51,947 nt of DNA from Acidimicrobiaceae bacterium. Its GTDB lineage: Bacteria; Actinomycetota; Acidimicrobiia; Acidimicrobiales; RAAP-2. The DNA lies in contig PLQL01000016.1 in NCBI GenBank assembly GCA_003160115.1, positions 17,683-69,629 on the forward strand, read 5' to 3'. Below, piece by piece: positions 37,596-47,089 of the stretch (the first letter of the stretch is position 1; every line of letters begins with the position of its first letter). A model generated the notes under the pieces. The model did not search any database, was not told the origin of the DNA, and was given only the letters and a program-made list of their open reading frames with translations. The position numbers and the translations under genes were made by a program.

Positions 37596-40500
37596 ATGAC
37601 TCTGCTTGAGCGGTCTCGACGTGTTGGACAAGTACCGATGGCCGCAATGGCCATGGCCATGGCCATGGTGATATTGGTCTCGCTGGTTGCGGTGGGCCCT
37701 CTGGGAGTTGGGATCGCTGGCGCGCAGGGTACGTTGAGCGTCAGCGGACTACAAACAGACGCTCTTGTAAATCCGATCGGTATCAACGACCTGACGCCCG
37801 CTCTTAGTTGGAACGACGTCGACTCGGTGAACGGGGCGACACAGACCGGTTACGAGATACAAGCCGCATCGAGTGCGGCAGCGCTCGCCGCGGGTACACC
37901 TTTGCTCTGGGATTCGGGACAGGTGTCGTCGTCATCGCAGCAGGCCGCGTACGCCGGTCTCGCTCTTGCCTCGCGCTCGACTGTTGCCTGGCAGGTAAGG
38001 GTGTGGGATTCGGACGGTCAAGAGAGTGCGTGGAGCGCTGTGAACACGTTCGTCATTGGCCTCACGAAGCCCACTGATTGGACCGCGCAGTGGATAACCA
38101 ATCCGAACTGGACTGGTGCGAATGCGGGCACCGGTTCGGGTAACAACACACCGATTACCGTGGGCTTCAGCTCGGTACAGGCCCAATACGTGCAACTCAA
38201 CATCACCCAACTTGGTCAAGCCGTGACCAGCGCGTCAACGTTCTACGCACAACTGGCTGAGATCGAGGTCTTCGGACCCTCAAATCCATCGGTCAATCTC
38301 GCCAGGGGCGCAAAGGTCACCTCCTCGAGCAGTATCGAGGGTTGGGGCTGGAGTGTCAATTACTTGACTGACGGCGTGACGAACACGCTCAATTCGAGCG
38401 CTCACGGGTGGTCGTCGAACTCGTACAGTTCAGCGAAGTTGTCAACACCTATCACGGTGACAATCAATCTCGGCTCGGTCCAGTCGGTGTCGAGTGTGCA
38501 GTTATTCAAACGAGATGACGTCACGTCCACGTCGGGCGGCACGCCGTCGTTTCCGGTGAACTACTCGATTCTCACGAGTACCGCCAGTGCCACGTCGGGC
38601 TTTGCGACCCGTGCGACCATCACGAACCAGGCGAACCCACCGGTGCAGAGTTCGACGTACGCGTCACTGCCGCTCTTGGCCAAGCAGTTCGTCACGACCG
38701 GAGCGCCGGTAAGCGCCAACCTCTACATTAGTGGTGAGGGAATCGTGGTCCCGAGCTTGAACGGCCAGAACATTGGCACTGAAGTACTCGAGCCGGGCGA
38801 CAGCAATTCGGCGGACCAAATTGGCTACCAGGAGTACAACGTCACGTCGATGTTGAACGCCAGTGGCTCCAACGTCATTGGCATCGCGCTCGGCTTGGGT
38901 AGTCGCTACATTCAGCCCACGTCGAGCGCACAAGGAAACCGTTACGACAAGTACTCGCTGACCCCGACGTCGGGCTTGCCCCGAGCGATCGCGCAACTCG
39001 AGATCACGTACGCCGACGGCACCACGCAAACCATCGCCACCGATGGCACGTGGACTTCCGCGCTCGGACCGACGACCGTCACTGCCTGGTTCGGTGGTGA
39101 GTCCTACGACGCCCGTCTAGAGATACCCAATTGGAACATGCCTGGTGGACCTTCAGCCTCGTGGTCACCGGCGGTCGTGACAACAGCGCCCGCGACGACG
39201 ACGGTACTCGCGGGCCTCACCGCGCCTCCGCTCCAAGTCGTGGGACAGAACGCCGGCGTGTACATGGGTGCACCGGGTGCTGGCTCGCAGCTTTACAACT
39301 TTGGCGTCAACCAGTCGGGATGGGAGCAGTTCACGATTAGCGCGCCCGCTGGTACGACGCTGACCTTCACGCCCGCCCAAGAGCTCAAGAGTGGACAGGC
39401 GTATCAGGACGCCGGAACTACCGGTAGTCCGGTCTACGACACCTTCACGAGTAACGGCACCACCGAAACGTGGCACCCGACTTTCGACTATCACGCCTTC
39501 CAGTACGTCCAAGTGTCAGGGATCGTCACCGGGGTGACGCTGAGCAATCCTGAGCAGCTCTTGATCCGTGCGTCGAACCAGTCCGCGGGCAGCATCACGA
39601 CGTCGAGTTCGATGATCAACTCGATCAACAGTCTCGTGGGCAACGCACTTTCGAGCAACATGTACAGCATCCTGACCGACACGCCCAGCCGAGAGAAGTT
39701 GGGTTGGAACGAGGAAGTGTGGTTGCTCTTTCCGATGATCGCGCGCTTGTACAACGTCGACGCGTACGGTCGATCACTCGAGGCCAACTTGGCCCAGGCC
39801 CAGGCCTCGAGCGGCGTCGTACCCGACACCGCGCCGTATTACACATCCCTGGCGTTCACGGGCGGTTTCTACGACGACGTCAACTGGGGTTCGGCCATCA
39901 TCCAGTTGCCGTGGGAGTTGTACCAGAACTACGGCGACACACAGACAATGGCCACCTATTACTCGAACATGCAGGCCTACCTCGCGTACCTCAAGACTCA
40001 ATCGAGCGGTAACCTCGTGAACTATCCGAACGGCTTGGGTGACTGGGGCGAGTCCTCGGTGACCTCGGTCATGACGCCCATCAATCTGGTGGAGAACTGG
40101 GCCTACTACCGCGACGAGAGTGCCATGGCCAGCATGGCCACAGCGCTGGGCAAGACCTCGGACGCGTCGACCTACAGTGCGGCCGCCGCGGCGACGCTCG
40201 CCGCCTTCACGGCTTCGTGGTACAACGCCTCGAGCAAGACGGTCGCGAATGGTACCCAGTGCGCAATCGCCATGGCTCTGAACATCGGCGCAGTACCCGC
40301 GAGTGCCGTAGCCACGGTCACGGCCGAGCTCGTGAGCGCCATTAACTCCAACGGTGGGTTCGCGGTGGGAGAAATCGGACTGGTGCCACTCTTTCAGGTA
40401 CTGAGTGCGGCGGGTGACGACTCACTGATCTACCAGGACATCACCGCCGACAAGATCGGTTCGTACGGCTACTTCGTCGATCAGGGGCTGACGTCATTGC

Positions 40501-40892
40501 CCGAGTACTGGAACATCACGTCGGGATCCCTCGACCAATGGATGCTCGGTGAGGTTGATCTCTGGTTGAACAATGACCTGGTCGGCATCCAGCAGACGTC
40601 GAGTTCGAATGACTTCAATAGCATCGTCATTAAGCCTTCCGTGGTGGGGGGCCTGACCAGTGCGAGTGGCACGTTACAGACGAATCACGGCCTCATCGCG
40701 GCGTCCTGGTCGGCGACTACGTCAAGTGCGACCATGGCGGTCACTATTCCGACCGGCAGTGTCGCGACGGTGTACGTACCGATCGTCGGAACCGCGGCAC
40801 CCACGGCGACCGCGGGCGCGGTGTACGTGGGTACGGCCAATGGCTACGCGCAGTACACCGTCGGCTCGGGAACCTGGAACTTCACGACGTAG
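37596..40892 (+). CDS. secreted alpha-L-rhamnosidase (GH78) with F5/8C-like insertion
   Basis: DALVNPIGINDLTPALSWND, GYEIQAASS, AQWITNPNW, NVTSMLNASGSNVIGIALGLG, DTPSREKLGWNEEVWLLFP; NLARGAKVTSSSSIEGWGWSVNYLTDG...SSVQLFKRDD. Confidence 0.88.
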   Translation: MTLLERSRRVGQVPMAAMAMAMAMVILVSLVAVGPLGVGIAGAQGTLSVSGLQTDALVNPIGINDLTPALSWNDVDSVNGATQTGYEIQAASSAAALAAGTPLLWDSGQVSSSSQQAAYAGLALASRSTVAWQVRVWDSDGQESAWSAVNTFVIGLTKPTDWTAQWITNPNWTGANAGTGSGNNTPITVGFSSVQAQYVQLNITQLGQAVTSASTFYAQLAEIEVFGPSNPSVNLARGAKVTSSSSIEGWGWSVNYLTDGVTNTLNSSAHGWSSNSYSSAKLSTPITVTINLGSVQSVSSVQLFKRDDVTSTSGGTPSFPVNYSILTSTASATSGFATRATITNQANPPVQSSTYASLPLLAKQFVTTGAPVSANLYISGEGIVVPSLNGQNIGTEVLEPGDSNSADQIGYQEYNVTSMLNASGSNVIGIALGLGSRYIQPTSSAQGNRYDKYSLTPTSGLPRAIAQLEITYADGTTQTIATDGTWTSALGPTTVTAWFGGESYDARLEIPNWNMPGGPSASWSPAVVTTAPATTTVLAGLTAPPLQVVGQNAGVYMGAPGAGSQLYNFGVNQSGWEQFTISAPAGTTLTFTPAQELKSGQAYQDAGTTGSPVYDTFTSNGTTETWHPTFDYHAFQYVQVSGIVTGVTLSNPEQLLIRASNQSAGSITTSSSMINSINSLVGNALSSNMYSILTDTPSREKLGWNEEVWLLFPMIARLYNVDAYGRSLEANLAQAQASSGVVPDTAPYYTSLAFTGGFYDDVNWGSAIIQLPWELYQNYGDTQTMATYYSNMQAYLAYLKTQSSGNLVNYPNGLGDWGESSVTSVMTPINLVENWAYYRDESAMASMATALGKTSDASTYSAAAAATLAAFTASWYNASSKTVANGTQCAIAMALNIGAVPASAVATVTAELVSAINSNGGFAVGEIGLVPLFQVLSAAGDDSLIYQDITADKIGSYGYFVDQGLTSLPEYWNITSGSLDQWMLGEVDLWLNNDLVGIQQTSSSNDFNSIVIKPSVVGGLTSASGTLQTNHGLIAASWSATTSSATMAVTIPTGSVATVYVPIVGTAAPTATAGAVYVGTANGYAQYTVGSGTWNFTT

Positions 40893-40969
40893 TCATCCTT
40901 TGTCTAAGAAGTACCTGTGCGCCAGATGGACGAGAGGCCTCGCGGCGTGAGGCAGTCCTATGGAGACGC

Positions 40970-41599
40970 TCAATCACGCCCGGCGAGTATCGAGACGCCG
41001 TCGCCGCTCAAATCAGCCAGTGCCCCCTTCCTCCCGGTCATGGCGAGCACGAGTGACTGCAGCGGCCCTGACACGACGGGTCCTGTCCCGTGTGACCAAC
41101 TGGCGTCGGTTGCCCGAAGTTGCACGCCGGTAATACGACGTTTGGAACCAATGAGCAGATTGCTGTTCTTCCAATTGTCGGCTACCGCAAGGAGCGCCGC
41201 CTCGGGCGACTTGTGGGTGATGCCCAAGGGACGTCGGATGTCGTCCCCGTGAACCACGATTTCGCCGAGCATCGCAATGACCGGGGCGGGGGGATGGTTG
41301 GTCGTGGTGGTCCTTGACTGGAGACGTCGAATCAATTCAGAGGGTTCGAGCGCCGCAAGCTTCTTCGCATCACGTTCAGCGAAGACGTCAAATTTGAAGC
41401 CGGCGCTGGCGAGCTCTTTATAGAAGTTAAGTGTGGTCTGCTCCGCCGCGGAAAGAACGTGGCCCACGACTTCCTTCACGTTCCACGCACCGCACCAGGT
41501 GGGCGCCGACCATTGCTCGGGTGAGAGTGATCGCAGCGTTTCGACGAATTGTTCACGTTCGCCATGTATGTTGGACCAGATTTCCTGCTTGTTCATCAT
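40970..41599 (-). CDS. maleylpyruvate isomerase/mycothiol-dependent (TIGR03083-like) family protein
   Basis: REQFVETLRSLSPEQWSAPTWCGAWNVKEVVGHVLSAAEQTT...GEIVVHGDDIRRPLG. Confidence 0.85.
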   Translation of the reverse strand: MMNKQEIWSNIHGEREQFVETLRSLSPEQWSAPTWCGAWNVKEVVGHVLSAAEQTTLNFYKELASAGFKFDVFAERDAKKLAALEPSELIRRLQSRTTTTNHPPAPVIAMLGEIVVHGDDIRRPLGITHKSPEAALLAVADNWKNSNLLIGSKRRITGVQLRATDASWSHGTGPVVSGPLQSLVLAMTGRKGALADLSGDGVSILAGRD

Positions 41600-41675
41600 G
41601 CCCCCTTCTTGTCAAGAATGGATTTCATTCGAGAATTTACCGAACCAAACCGCGTTCGACGATAGTGACTGGCTG

Positions 41676-42917
41676 TCACGATGCCCCCTTCACGGCACTC
41701 TCCGACGAGATGTCATCGAGTCGCTGCTGAAGAAAACTGCGCTCAACTGCATTGTCGGTCAGGAGCAGGGCCAGCTCGTACGAGGCAACCGCCCGCTCGC
41801 AATGCCCTAAGCGATAGAAGAAATCTGCACGAGCACTTTCGTAGTAGGTGTAATGAGCGAGGAATGGATCGCTCGAGAGTTCGTCGAGCGCCGAGAGGCC
41901 CGCGAGAGGCCCCTCCGCGAAGCCGATCGCCACTGCTCGATTCAGTGCTACCACTGGTGATGGCCAAGTGAGAAGAAGAAGGTCGTAGATCGAAACGATC
42001 TCTCCCCAGTCGGTCTCGGAAAACGATGGCGCCTCGGCGTGCACCGCCGCTATCGCCGCCATGAGGGAGAACCGCGTCGGTGGCCGGTGCGTCAGGGATT
42101 CTCGCACGAGACCGATGCCCTCGAGTATCGATTCATGATCCCACTTGGACCGGTCCTGGTCCTCCAGCAGGACCAGGGCGCCAGTTTCCGATGTTCGTGA
42201 AGTGCGTCGTGCGTCTGAGAGAAGTATCAGGGCCAGAAGTCCGGCCACGCCGGGATCGCTCGTGAGGAGTTCACGCAGCATCCTCGCAAGTTGAAGGGCG
42301 CGACTCGTCAGATCGTCGCGGACGAGACTGGAACCCGATGGTGCCGTGTGGCCGGTCGTAAACACCAGGTGCACGACGTCCAACACCGCCTCGATTCGAT
42401 CGGGCAGCTCGTCGGCGCTCGGTACGTGGTAGGGGATGTGGGAGACGGCAATCTTCTTCTTAGCTCGGGTCAGGCGTGCCGCCATCGCCGATTCCTTGAT
42501 GAGAAAGGCCTTCGCCACCTCCGCCGTGGTGAGTCCACAAACGAAGTGCAAGGTCAGAGCAATCTGGGATTCCAGGTCGAGGGCCGGATGACAGCACGTA
42601 AAGATCAGTCGGAGGCGGTCATCACCGGCATCGTCGCTGCGCGCATCAACCGGTCCATCGTCGACGTCGGCCACCAGCAGGGGAAGAAGTCGGGCGTGTG
42701 TCGCGTGGCGGCGCTGTTGGTCGAGGGCGAGACGACGAGCCACGGTGGTGAGCCATGCGCCGGGCTTGATCGGGATACCGTTGGCCGTCCAGTCGGTGAG
42801 GGCCCGCGCGAACGCATCCTGCACGCACTCTTCGGCGGCATCGATGTCTCGTGTGACCCTCACCGTGGCGGCGAGTACGTACGCCCACTCATTGCGGTGC
42901 GCCTCGGCCACCGCCAC
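41676..42917 (-). CDS. RNA polymerase ECF sigma factor with C-terminal extension (ECF42-like)
   Basis: EECVQDAFARALTDW, ALTLHFVCGLTTAEVAKAFLIKESAMAARLTRAKKKI; ~200 aa C-terminal helical extension ending YRLGHCERAVASYELALLLTDNAVERSFLQQRL. Confidence 0.92.
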   Translation of the reverse strand: MAVAEAHRNEWAYVLAATVRVTRDIDAAEECVQDAFARALTDWTANGIPIKPGAWLTTVARRLALDQQRRHATHARLLPLLVADVDDGPVDARSDDAGDDRLRLIFTCCHPALDLESQIALTLHFVCGLTTAEVAKAFLIKESAMAARLTRAKKKIAVSHIPYHVPSADELPDRIEAVLDVVHLVFTTGHTAPSGSSLVRDDLTSRALQLARMLRELLTSDPGVAGLLALILLSDARRTSRTSETGALVLLEDQDRSKWDHESILEGIGLVRESLTHRPPTRFSLMAAIAAVHAEAPSFSETDWGEIVSIYDLLLLTWPSPVVALNRAVAIGFAEGPLAGLSALDELSSDPFLAHYTYYESARADFFYRLGHCERAVASYELALLLTDNAVERSFLQQRLDDISSESAVKGAS

Positions 42918-42940
42918 CTCGGCGTCGGTTCGAGTCGTAC

Positions 42941-43285
42941 TCAGGTCGGCATGATGGGACGGACTTCGACCCCTCCGGTAGGCGCAGGAACGTCCTTGGC
43001 GATTGCGAGCGCCGCGTCGAGGTCTGGCGCCTCGATGAGGTAGTAGCCGCCCAGTGCTTCCTTCGTCTCGACGAAGGCACCATCAGTGACGGTGACCTTG
43101 CCACTCTTGTCGTGGCGCAGACTCGTAGCGCTGTTGGTGTAGTGCAGTGCGTTCCCTCCGCGAAGGCTCGCGCCGTGCTTTTCGCCAAACGCCATATGAC
43201 CCTTCATCACCTTTTCGCCGGTGGCTGGATCGCTCCATGAAGGATCGGACTCATCCTGGTAAATCAATATCAAATACTCTGACAT
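42941..43285 (-). CDS. YCII/DGPF-domain protein
   Basis: MSEYLILIYQDESDP...GGYYLIEAPDLDAALAIAKDVPAPTGGVEVRPIMP; immediately upstream of ECF sigma gene. Confidence 0.92.
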   Translation of the reverse strand: MSEYLILIYQDESDPSWSDPATGEKVMKGHMAFGEKHGASLRGGNALHYTNSATSLRHDKSGKVTVTDGAFVETKEALGGYYLIEAPDLDAALAIAKDVPAPTGGVEVRPIMPT

Positions 43286-43327
43286 CGCAGCTCCTTTGTT
43301 CGTCTCGGGAAATCCCCGTACATCGAC

Positions 43328-43354
43328 GACGAATGGACAATGGCTGAATCGACA
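43328..43354 (-). promoter_or_regulatory. candidate ECF42-type promoter
   Basis: Minus strand TGTCGA - 17 bp - CGTC, ~43 bp upstream of YCII start. Confidence 0.5.
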
Positions 43355-43478
43355 ACGCTGGCCAATTATGGCAAAGAATCTTTGCTTTGGTGAGAAATTT
43401 CCACCGAAATTCAGGATTTGCCACTCTATGCTCGGGCCAAGTCGCGCAGCGACAGACGCCTCGACCGTGGAGGGAACG

Positions 43479-43925
43479 ATGAGCGGACCAAGCTTCACTT
43501 CAAGTTTTTTGGTTGATAAGAGTCCCGAGGAAGTATTCGCAGCCATCAACAACGTTCGTGGCTGGTGGTCGGGCAACATCGAAGGCGAGACGGACAAACT
43601 CGGTGACGAATTCACGTACCGGTATGAGGATGTCCATTATTCAAAGCAGAAGATCACTGAGTTCGTTCCCAACAAAAAGGTCGTCTGGTTCGTTGAAGAC
43701 AGTTTTTTGAGTTTCGTGAAGGACAAGACCGAATGGAACGGCACGTCGATCTCTTTCGAGGTCACGAAGAAGGGTGACGAGACCGAGGTGCGTTTCACCC
43801 ACCAGGGATTGGTGCCCGAGTACGAATGTTTTGAAGCCTGCTCAGGGGCCTGGAGCTATTACATGAATGAGAGTCTCCGGGAGTACATCGTTTCTGGCCA
43901 CGGTGCGCCGAACAACATTGAATGA
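43479..43925 (+). CDS. SRPBCC domain protein
   Basis: FTSSFLVDKSPEEVFAAINNVRGWWSGNIEGETDKLGDEFTYRYED. Confidence 0.88.
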   Translation: MSGPSFTSSFLVDKSPEEVFAAINNVRGWWSGNIEGETDKLGDEFTYRYEDVHYSKQKITEFVPNKKVVWFVEDSFLSFVKDKTEWNGTSISFEVTKKGDETEVRFTHQGLVPEYECFEACSGAWSYYMNESLREYIVSGHGAPNNIE

Positions 43926-44312
43926 AATAGCCGAACGAGGAGCAGCTGAATTCCAAGCACCAGTTCGTCCAGTTTCCTGGTTGAGGTGGGTTGCTTCGCG
44001 CATAAGAGCGGGCTGCCTTCGCGTTGACGGTACAAGCCGTCGAGAAAAATACCTAACTATTTAATTCCTCGCATGCTCAGCACGTGCTTTAAGTGGCGGG
44101 ACTCGCTGGCGAGCATTGGAGGAGAGATGTACCTATTCGTGATGCCCGCCAGGTTGACGGGCCTCTTCATGACCTGCGACTGGTGTTGCCTGGAATCAGG
44201 AAAGTGCCGGTGGGATCGACGGAGGATCAGACGGGCAACTTTTGCCAGTCCGTCCATGCTGCATAATCAGAGGTAGCACGGACTGCTCGTCCAAGAAACT
44301 GGGCCGGGCCAG

Positions 44313-44741
44313 GTGTGGCAACTATCGCCTCGATTGCGGGCAGATTGGAAGGCTCCAGTGAAGAACCAGCCGGACGATAAAGATGGCGCGCCCGTAGCTA
44401 GCACGAAGCAAGGAGATGTGCCCGGTGAGTCCGGAGCCGAGCCTCGTACTACTTCTGAGGGAATCACGTCGACGCGAACGTCGAGGGCGTGGATTCGACT
44501 ACTTCCGGCACTGTTGGTCTTGGTCGTCGTACTGGTGTTTGTCTTTCAGAATCCAAAGGACGTAAAAGTGAGCCTCTTCACTTTTTCTGGTGCGCTTCCT
44601 CTCTCGGTGGCCCTTCTTGGTGCGGTGATACTCGGAGCTCTGATGGCGCTGGCGCTGGGCTCGTTGCGTATTCTTCAGCTTCGCCGACAGGTCCATCGAA
44701 GGTCGGGAAACGCCAAAGAAGACAATCTTCGTACTCGATGA
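44313..44741 (+). CDS. LapA-like (DUF1049) membrane protein
   Basis: LLPALLVLVVVLVFVFQNPKDVKVSLFTFSGALPLSVALLGAVILGALMALALGSLRILQLRRQV. Confidence 0.88.
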   Translation: MWQLSPRLRADWKAPVKNQPDDKDGAPVASTKQGDVPGESGAEPRTTSEGITSTRTSRAWIRLLPALLVLVVVLVFVFQNPKDVKVSLFTFSGALPLSVALLGAVILGALMALALGSLRILQLRRQVHRRSGNAKEDNLRTR

Positions 44742-44862
44742 AGATGGATTTCATTCGAGTGATCGACGGGGGATGAATACTGTACCCGCCTTGGCGTGAG
44801 GGCATATTCGTTTGCGAACCCTGTGAAGAGACCGAGGCATGGACAGTAAGTAGTTTGGATTG

Positions 44863-45030
44863 ATGCGAAGCACGACTGACGCCGTACTTTATGTACTTGT
44901 CATGGTGGCGGTCGTCGTCGGCGTGGATGTCCTCTTCTTTAGGCACCATTTCATGGTCCGGCTCGTAGCCAATGTCGGCATTGTCTTGGTGTTCGCGGCG
45001 TTCTATACGACGTTCCTGAGGCATCGTTGA
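44863..45030 (+). CDS. small two-TM membrane protein (55 aa)
   Basis: MRSTTDAVLYVLVMVAVVVGVDVLFFRHHFMVRLVANVGIVLVFAAFYTTFLRHR; not in the supplied ORF track. Confidence 0.65.
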   Translation: MRSTTDAVLYVLVMVAVVVGVDVLFFRHHFMVRLVANVGIVLVFAAFYTTFLRHR

Positions 45031-45082
45031 GTACAGTCGCCAGATGTAGATTGTCACCGAGTTGGATATTGGGGGTCAAGAA

Positions 45083-45469
45083 ATGCCTAGGTACTTGATT
45101 TCGTTCGATGACGGTGCAACGACCTTCGCCGAGGAAGATTTGCCAGCGGTGGGCGATGCCGCGCACTCGGTGGTCCTCGCGGCTCAGGAGGCCGGAGTGT
45201 GGGTTTTTGGCGGTGGGGTGGCGAGCCAGCAGGCGAGCATCGTCGCTACCGACGGCATCGTGGCAGACGGTCCCTACCCGGAGACCAAAGCGGTCATCGG
45301 CGGGTTCGCAATCGTCGACGTGCTTTCGCGCGAAGATGCCCTGAAGTGGGCTGCCAAATTTGCCGTCGCCTGCCGCTGCGCGCAAGAAGTCCGGGAGATA
45401 ATGTTTGACCCGCGCGTCTTATCCAATGAGATTCGCGCCGACCTACTTCAGCATGACAAGGCTTTGTGA
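45083..45469 (+). CDS. YCII-like protein
   Basis: MPRYLISFDDGATTF...VVLAAQEAGVWVFGGGV...DGPYPETKAVIGGFAIVDVLSREDALKWAAKFAVACRCAQEVREIM. Confidence 0.8.
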   Translation: MPRYLISFDDGATTFAEEDLPAVGDAAHSVVLAAQEAGVWVFGGGVASQQASIVATDGIVADGPYPETKAVIGGFAIVDVLSREDALKWAAKFAVACRCAQEVREIMFDPRVLSNEIRADLLQHDKAL

Positions 45470-45608
45470 GGCGAAATCAGCGCTGGCATCGCCGAGTGGC
45501 AATCCGAATGCTTAGAACCGAGCCGCTACGAACGCGGTGCACCTGTAATGAAAGTTGGGCGCAGTTTGGGTCTCGGCACGAAGCTTCGTTTGACTTAAGT
45601 GAAACGCG

Positions 45609-46364
45609 ATGACCGACCAGGAGCCGTTTTCTACCCGTGAGTCCAAAGGGATGCTGTCCTCGCGCCCCATCACACTGCTCATCGTCGCGATTGTCGCCTG
45701 CGTTGTTCTAGCGAACGTTTGGAGCGCCTACCGAGCGACCAACCGCATTCAGTCCAGTCCGAATTGGGCCGGCTACGTGTGGCCCAACGCCCAACCAGTG
45801 CAATTCGTGAGCGCCAACGTGACGGTGCCCACGCTTGACTGCCACTCGACGGCGAACGCACGCTCCAGTGCATGGGTTGGTGTCGGGGGCTATGGGGCCA
45901 ACTCGATCTGGCCCTTCCCGCAAACTGGCATCAATATGGACTGTTTGCACGGAAAGCAAGTGGATTTCACCTGGTGCAGCCATTCAAGTTTTCGGGAGGA
46001 TTACGTTGAACCGGGGGATTGGATTGCTGAGTCGGTCTATCTCAAGAGAGGTCATTGGTTCTGTGAAGTTCAGGACGTGACGGCCGGGAGCGACCAGGTT
46101 CATGAGTTGAATTATTCGTACAAGGGGACGGTTGCCTCGTCGGAGTGGATTGTCGAGGATCCAACGCTGAATCTAAAACGAAAGAACCTCGCCAAGTTGG
46201 CCAATTTCCGATCGGTTACTTTTCAAAATCTAAAGTTGGGCCCAGGCACGCTTGTTTTGGGAACCGGGAACCTGCACCATGAGATTCAGATTGAGGGATC
46301 GTCGGGAAAGGTTGAGGCCAAGCCGACGTGGACTGGCCCTGAGTTGAAAGTTACTTTTCGATAA
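45609..46364 (+). CDS. membrane-anchored G1-family (eqolisin) glutamic endopeptidase
   Basis: N-terminal TM; SSPNWAGYVW, VSANVTVPTLDC, SSAWVGVGGYG, FPQTG (putative catalytic Q), EPGDWI, SSEWIVEDP (putative catalytic E). Confidence 0.85.
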   Translation: MTDQEPFSTRESKGMLSSRPITLLIVAIVACVVLANVWSAYRATNRIQSSPNWAGYVWPNAQPVQFVSANVTVPTLDCHSTANARSSAWVGVGGYGANSIWPFPQTGINMDCLHGKQVDFTWCSHSSFREDYVEPGDWIAESVYLKRGHWFCEVQDVTAGSDQVHELNYSYKGTVASSEWIVEDPTLNLKRKNLAKLANFRSVTFQNLKLGPGTLVLGTGNLHHEIQIEGSSGKVEAKPTWTGPELKVTFR

Positions 46365-46497
46365 GTCATGGACGTCAGTACGAAGCGAGAGCACGCCTTC
46401 TTCGCGGACCGCAGGACCCTCCCAATTCCGTAGAAACGAAGGAGATGAACAAGGAATCTGCCATCCTTACAACTAGAGGAAAGTAAGGATAACGGGC

Positions 46498-46746
46498 ATG
46501 GACGTCGCCGCGAAGTTGAGTTCGAAGGTTCAAATCACAGTTCTCAAGGCGGTCCGTGACGTCCTCGAACGTGAAGAAGGCGATGACGTGCTCTTTCGAG
46601 TCGAGGGCCAGCGAGCGATCATGTCCAAGACACCCCAATTACTCGACTTGGCGGGATCCATAGCAGTGCCGGAGGACAAACGAAGTGCGACATGAGATGA
46701 AGTCCTGCACGCAGCCTGCACCCGCCGGACAGGGGACGCGCACTGA
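46498..46746 (+). pseudogene. AbrB/MazE-type antitoxin with probable premature stop
   Basis: MDVAAKLSSKVQITVLKAVRDVLEREEGDDVLFRVEGQRAIMSKTPQLLDLAGSIAVPEDKRSAT, TGA 46693-46695, then same frame DEVLHAACTRRTGDAH, TGA 46744-46746. Confidence 0.6.
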
Positions 46747-47039
46747 CCTGCTTCATTGATGCCAACGTGCTCGAGACGCATTTGACGAATGACCCACCTA
46801 ATCTCGCGCGCCGCGCCACAACATCGCACTCGCGATGCGATCCCTGCTTGCCGTGGATTCAACTTCGTGCGCCGACGTCTCTTTGTTACTTCGCTCGATC
46901 GAGGTATACGAGACCGAACGAATTGAATTACGCTGAGGCCTACTTAGTCGCTTGCGCGGAGACGACCGGCGTTCGGTCGATCACTTCTATTGACAGGTCA
47001 AAAGACAGGTTGGGAACCGTAACTCGGATCGAACCCTAG
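46743..47039 (+). pseudogene. degenerate PIN-domain toxin (VapC-like)
   Basis: Frame A: (CTG)TCFIDANVLETHLTNDPPNLARRATT; frame B: NIALAMRSLLAVDSTSCADVSLLLRSIEVYETERIEL; frame A again: NYAEAYLVACAETTGVRSITSIDRSKDRLGTVTRIEP. Confidence 0.75.
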
Positions 47040-47089
47040 CCAAGTCAAGTGCACGCTTAGAGGCGATAGAGCGAGTGGTCTTCGGTCAG

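Noticed and set aside
41616-44759. 16 bp identity ATGGATTTCATTCGAG near 41620 and 44744
   Set aside because: About one such match is expected by chance in a window this size; no mobile-element context
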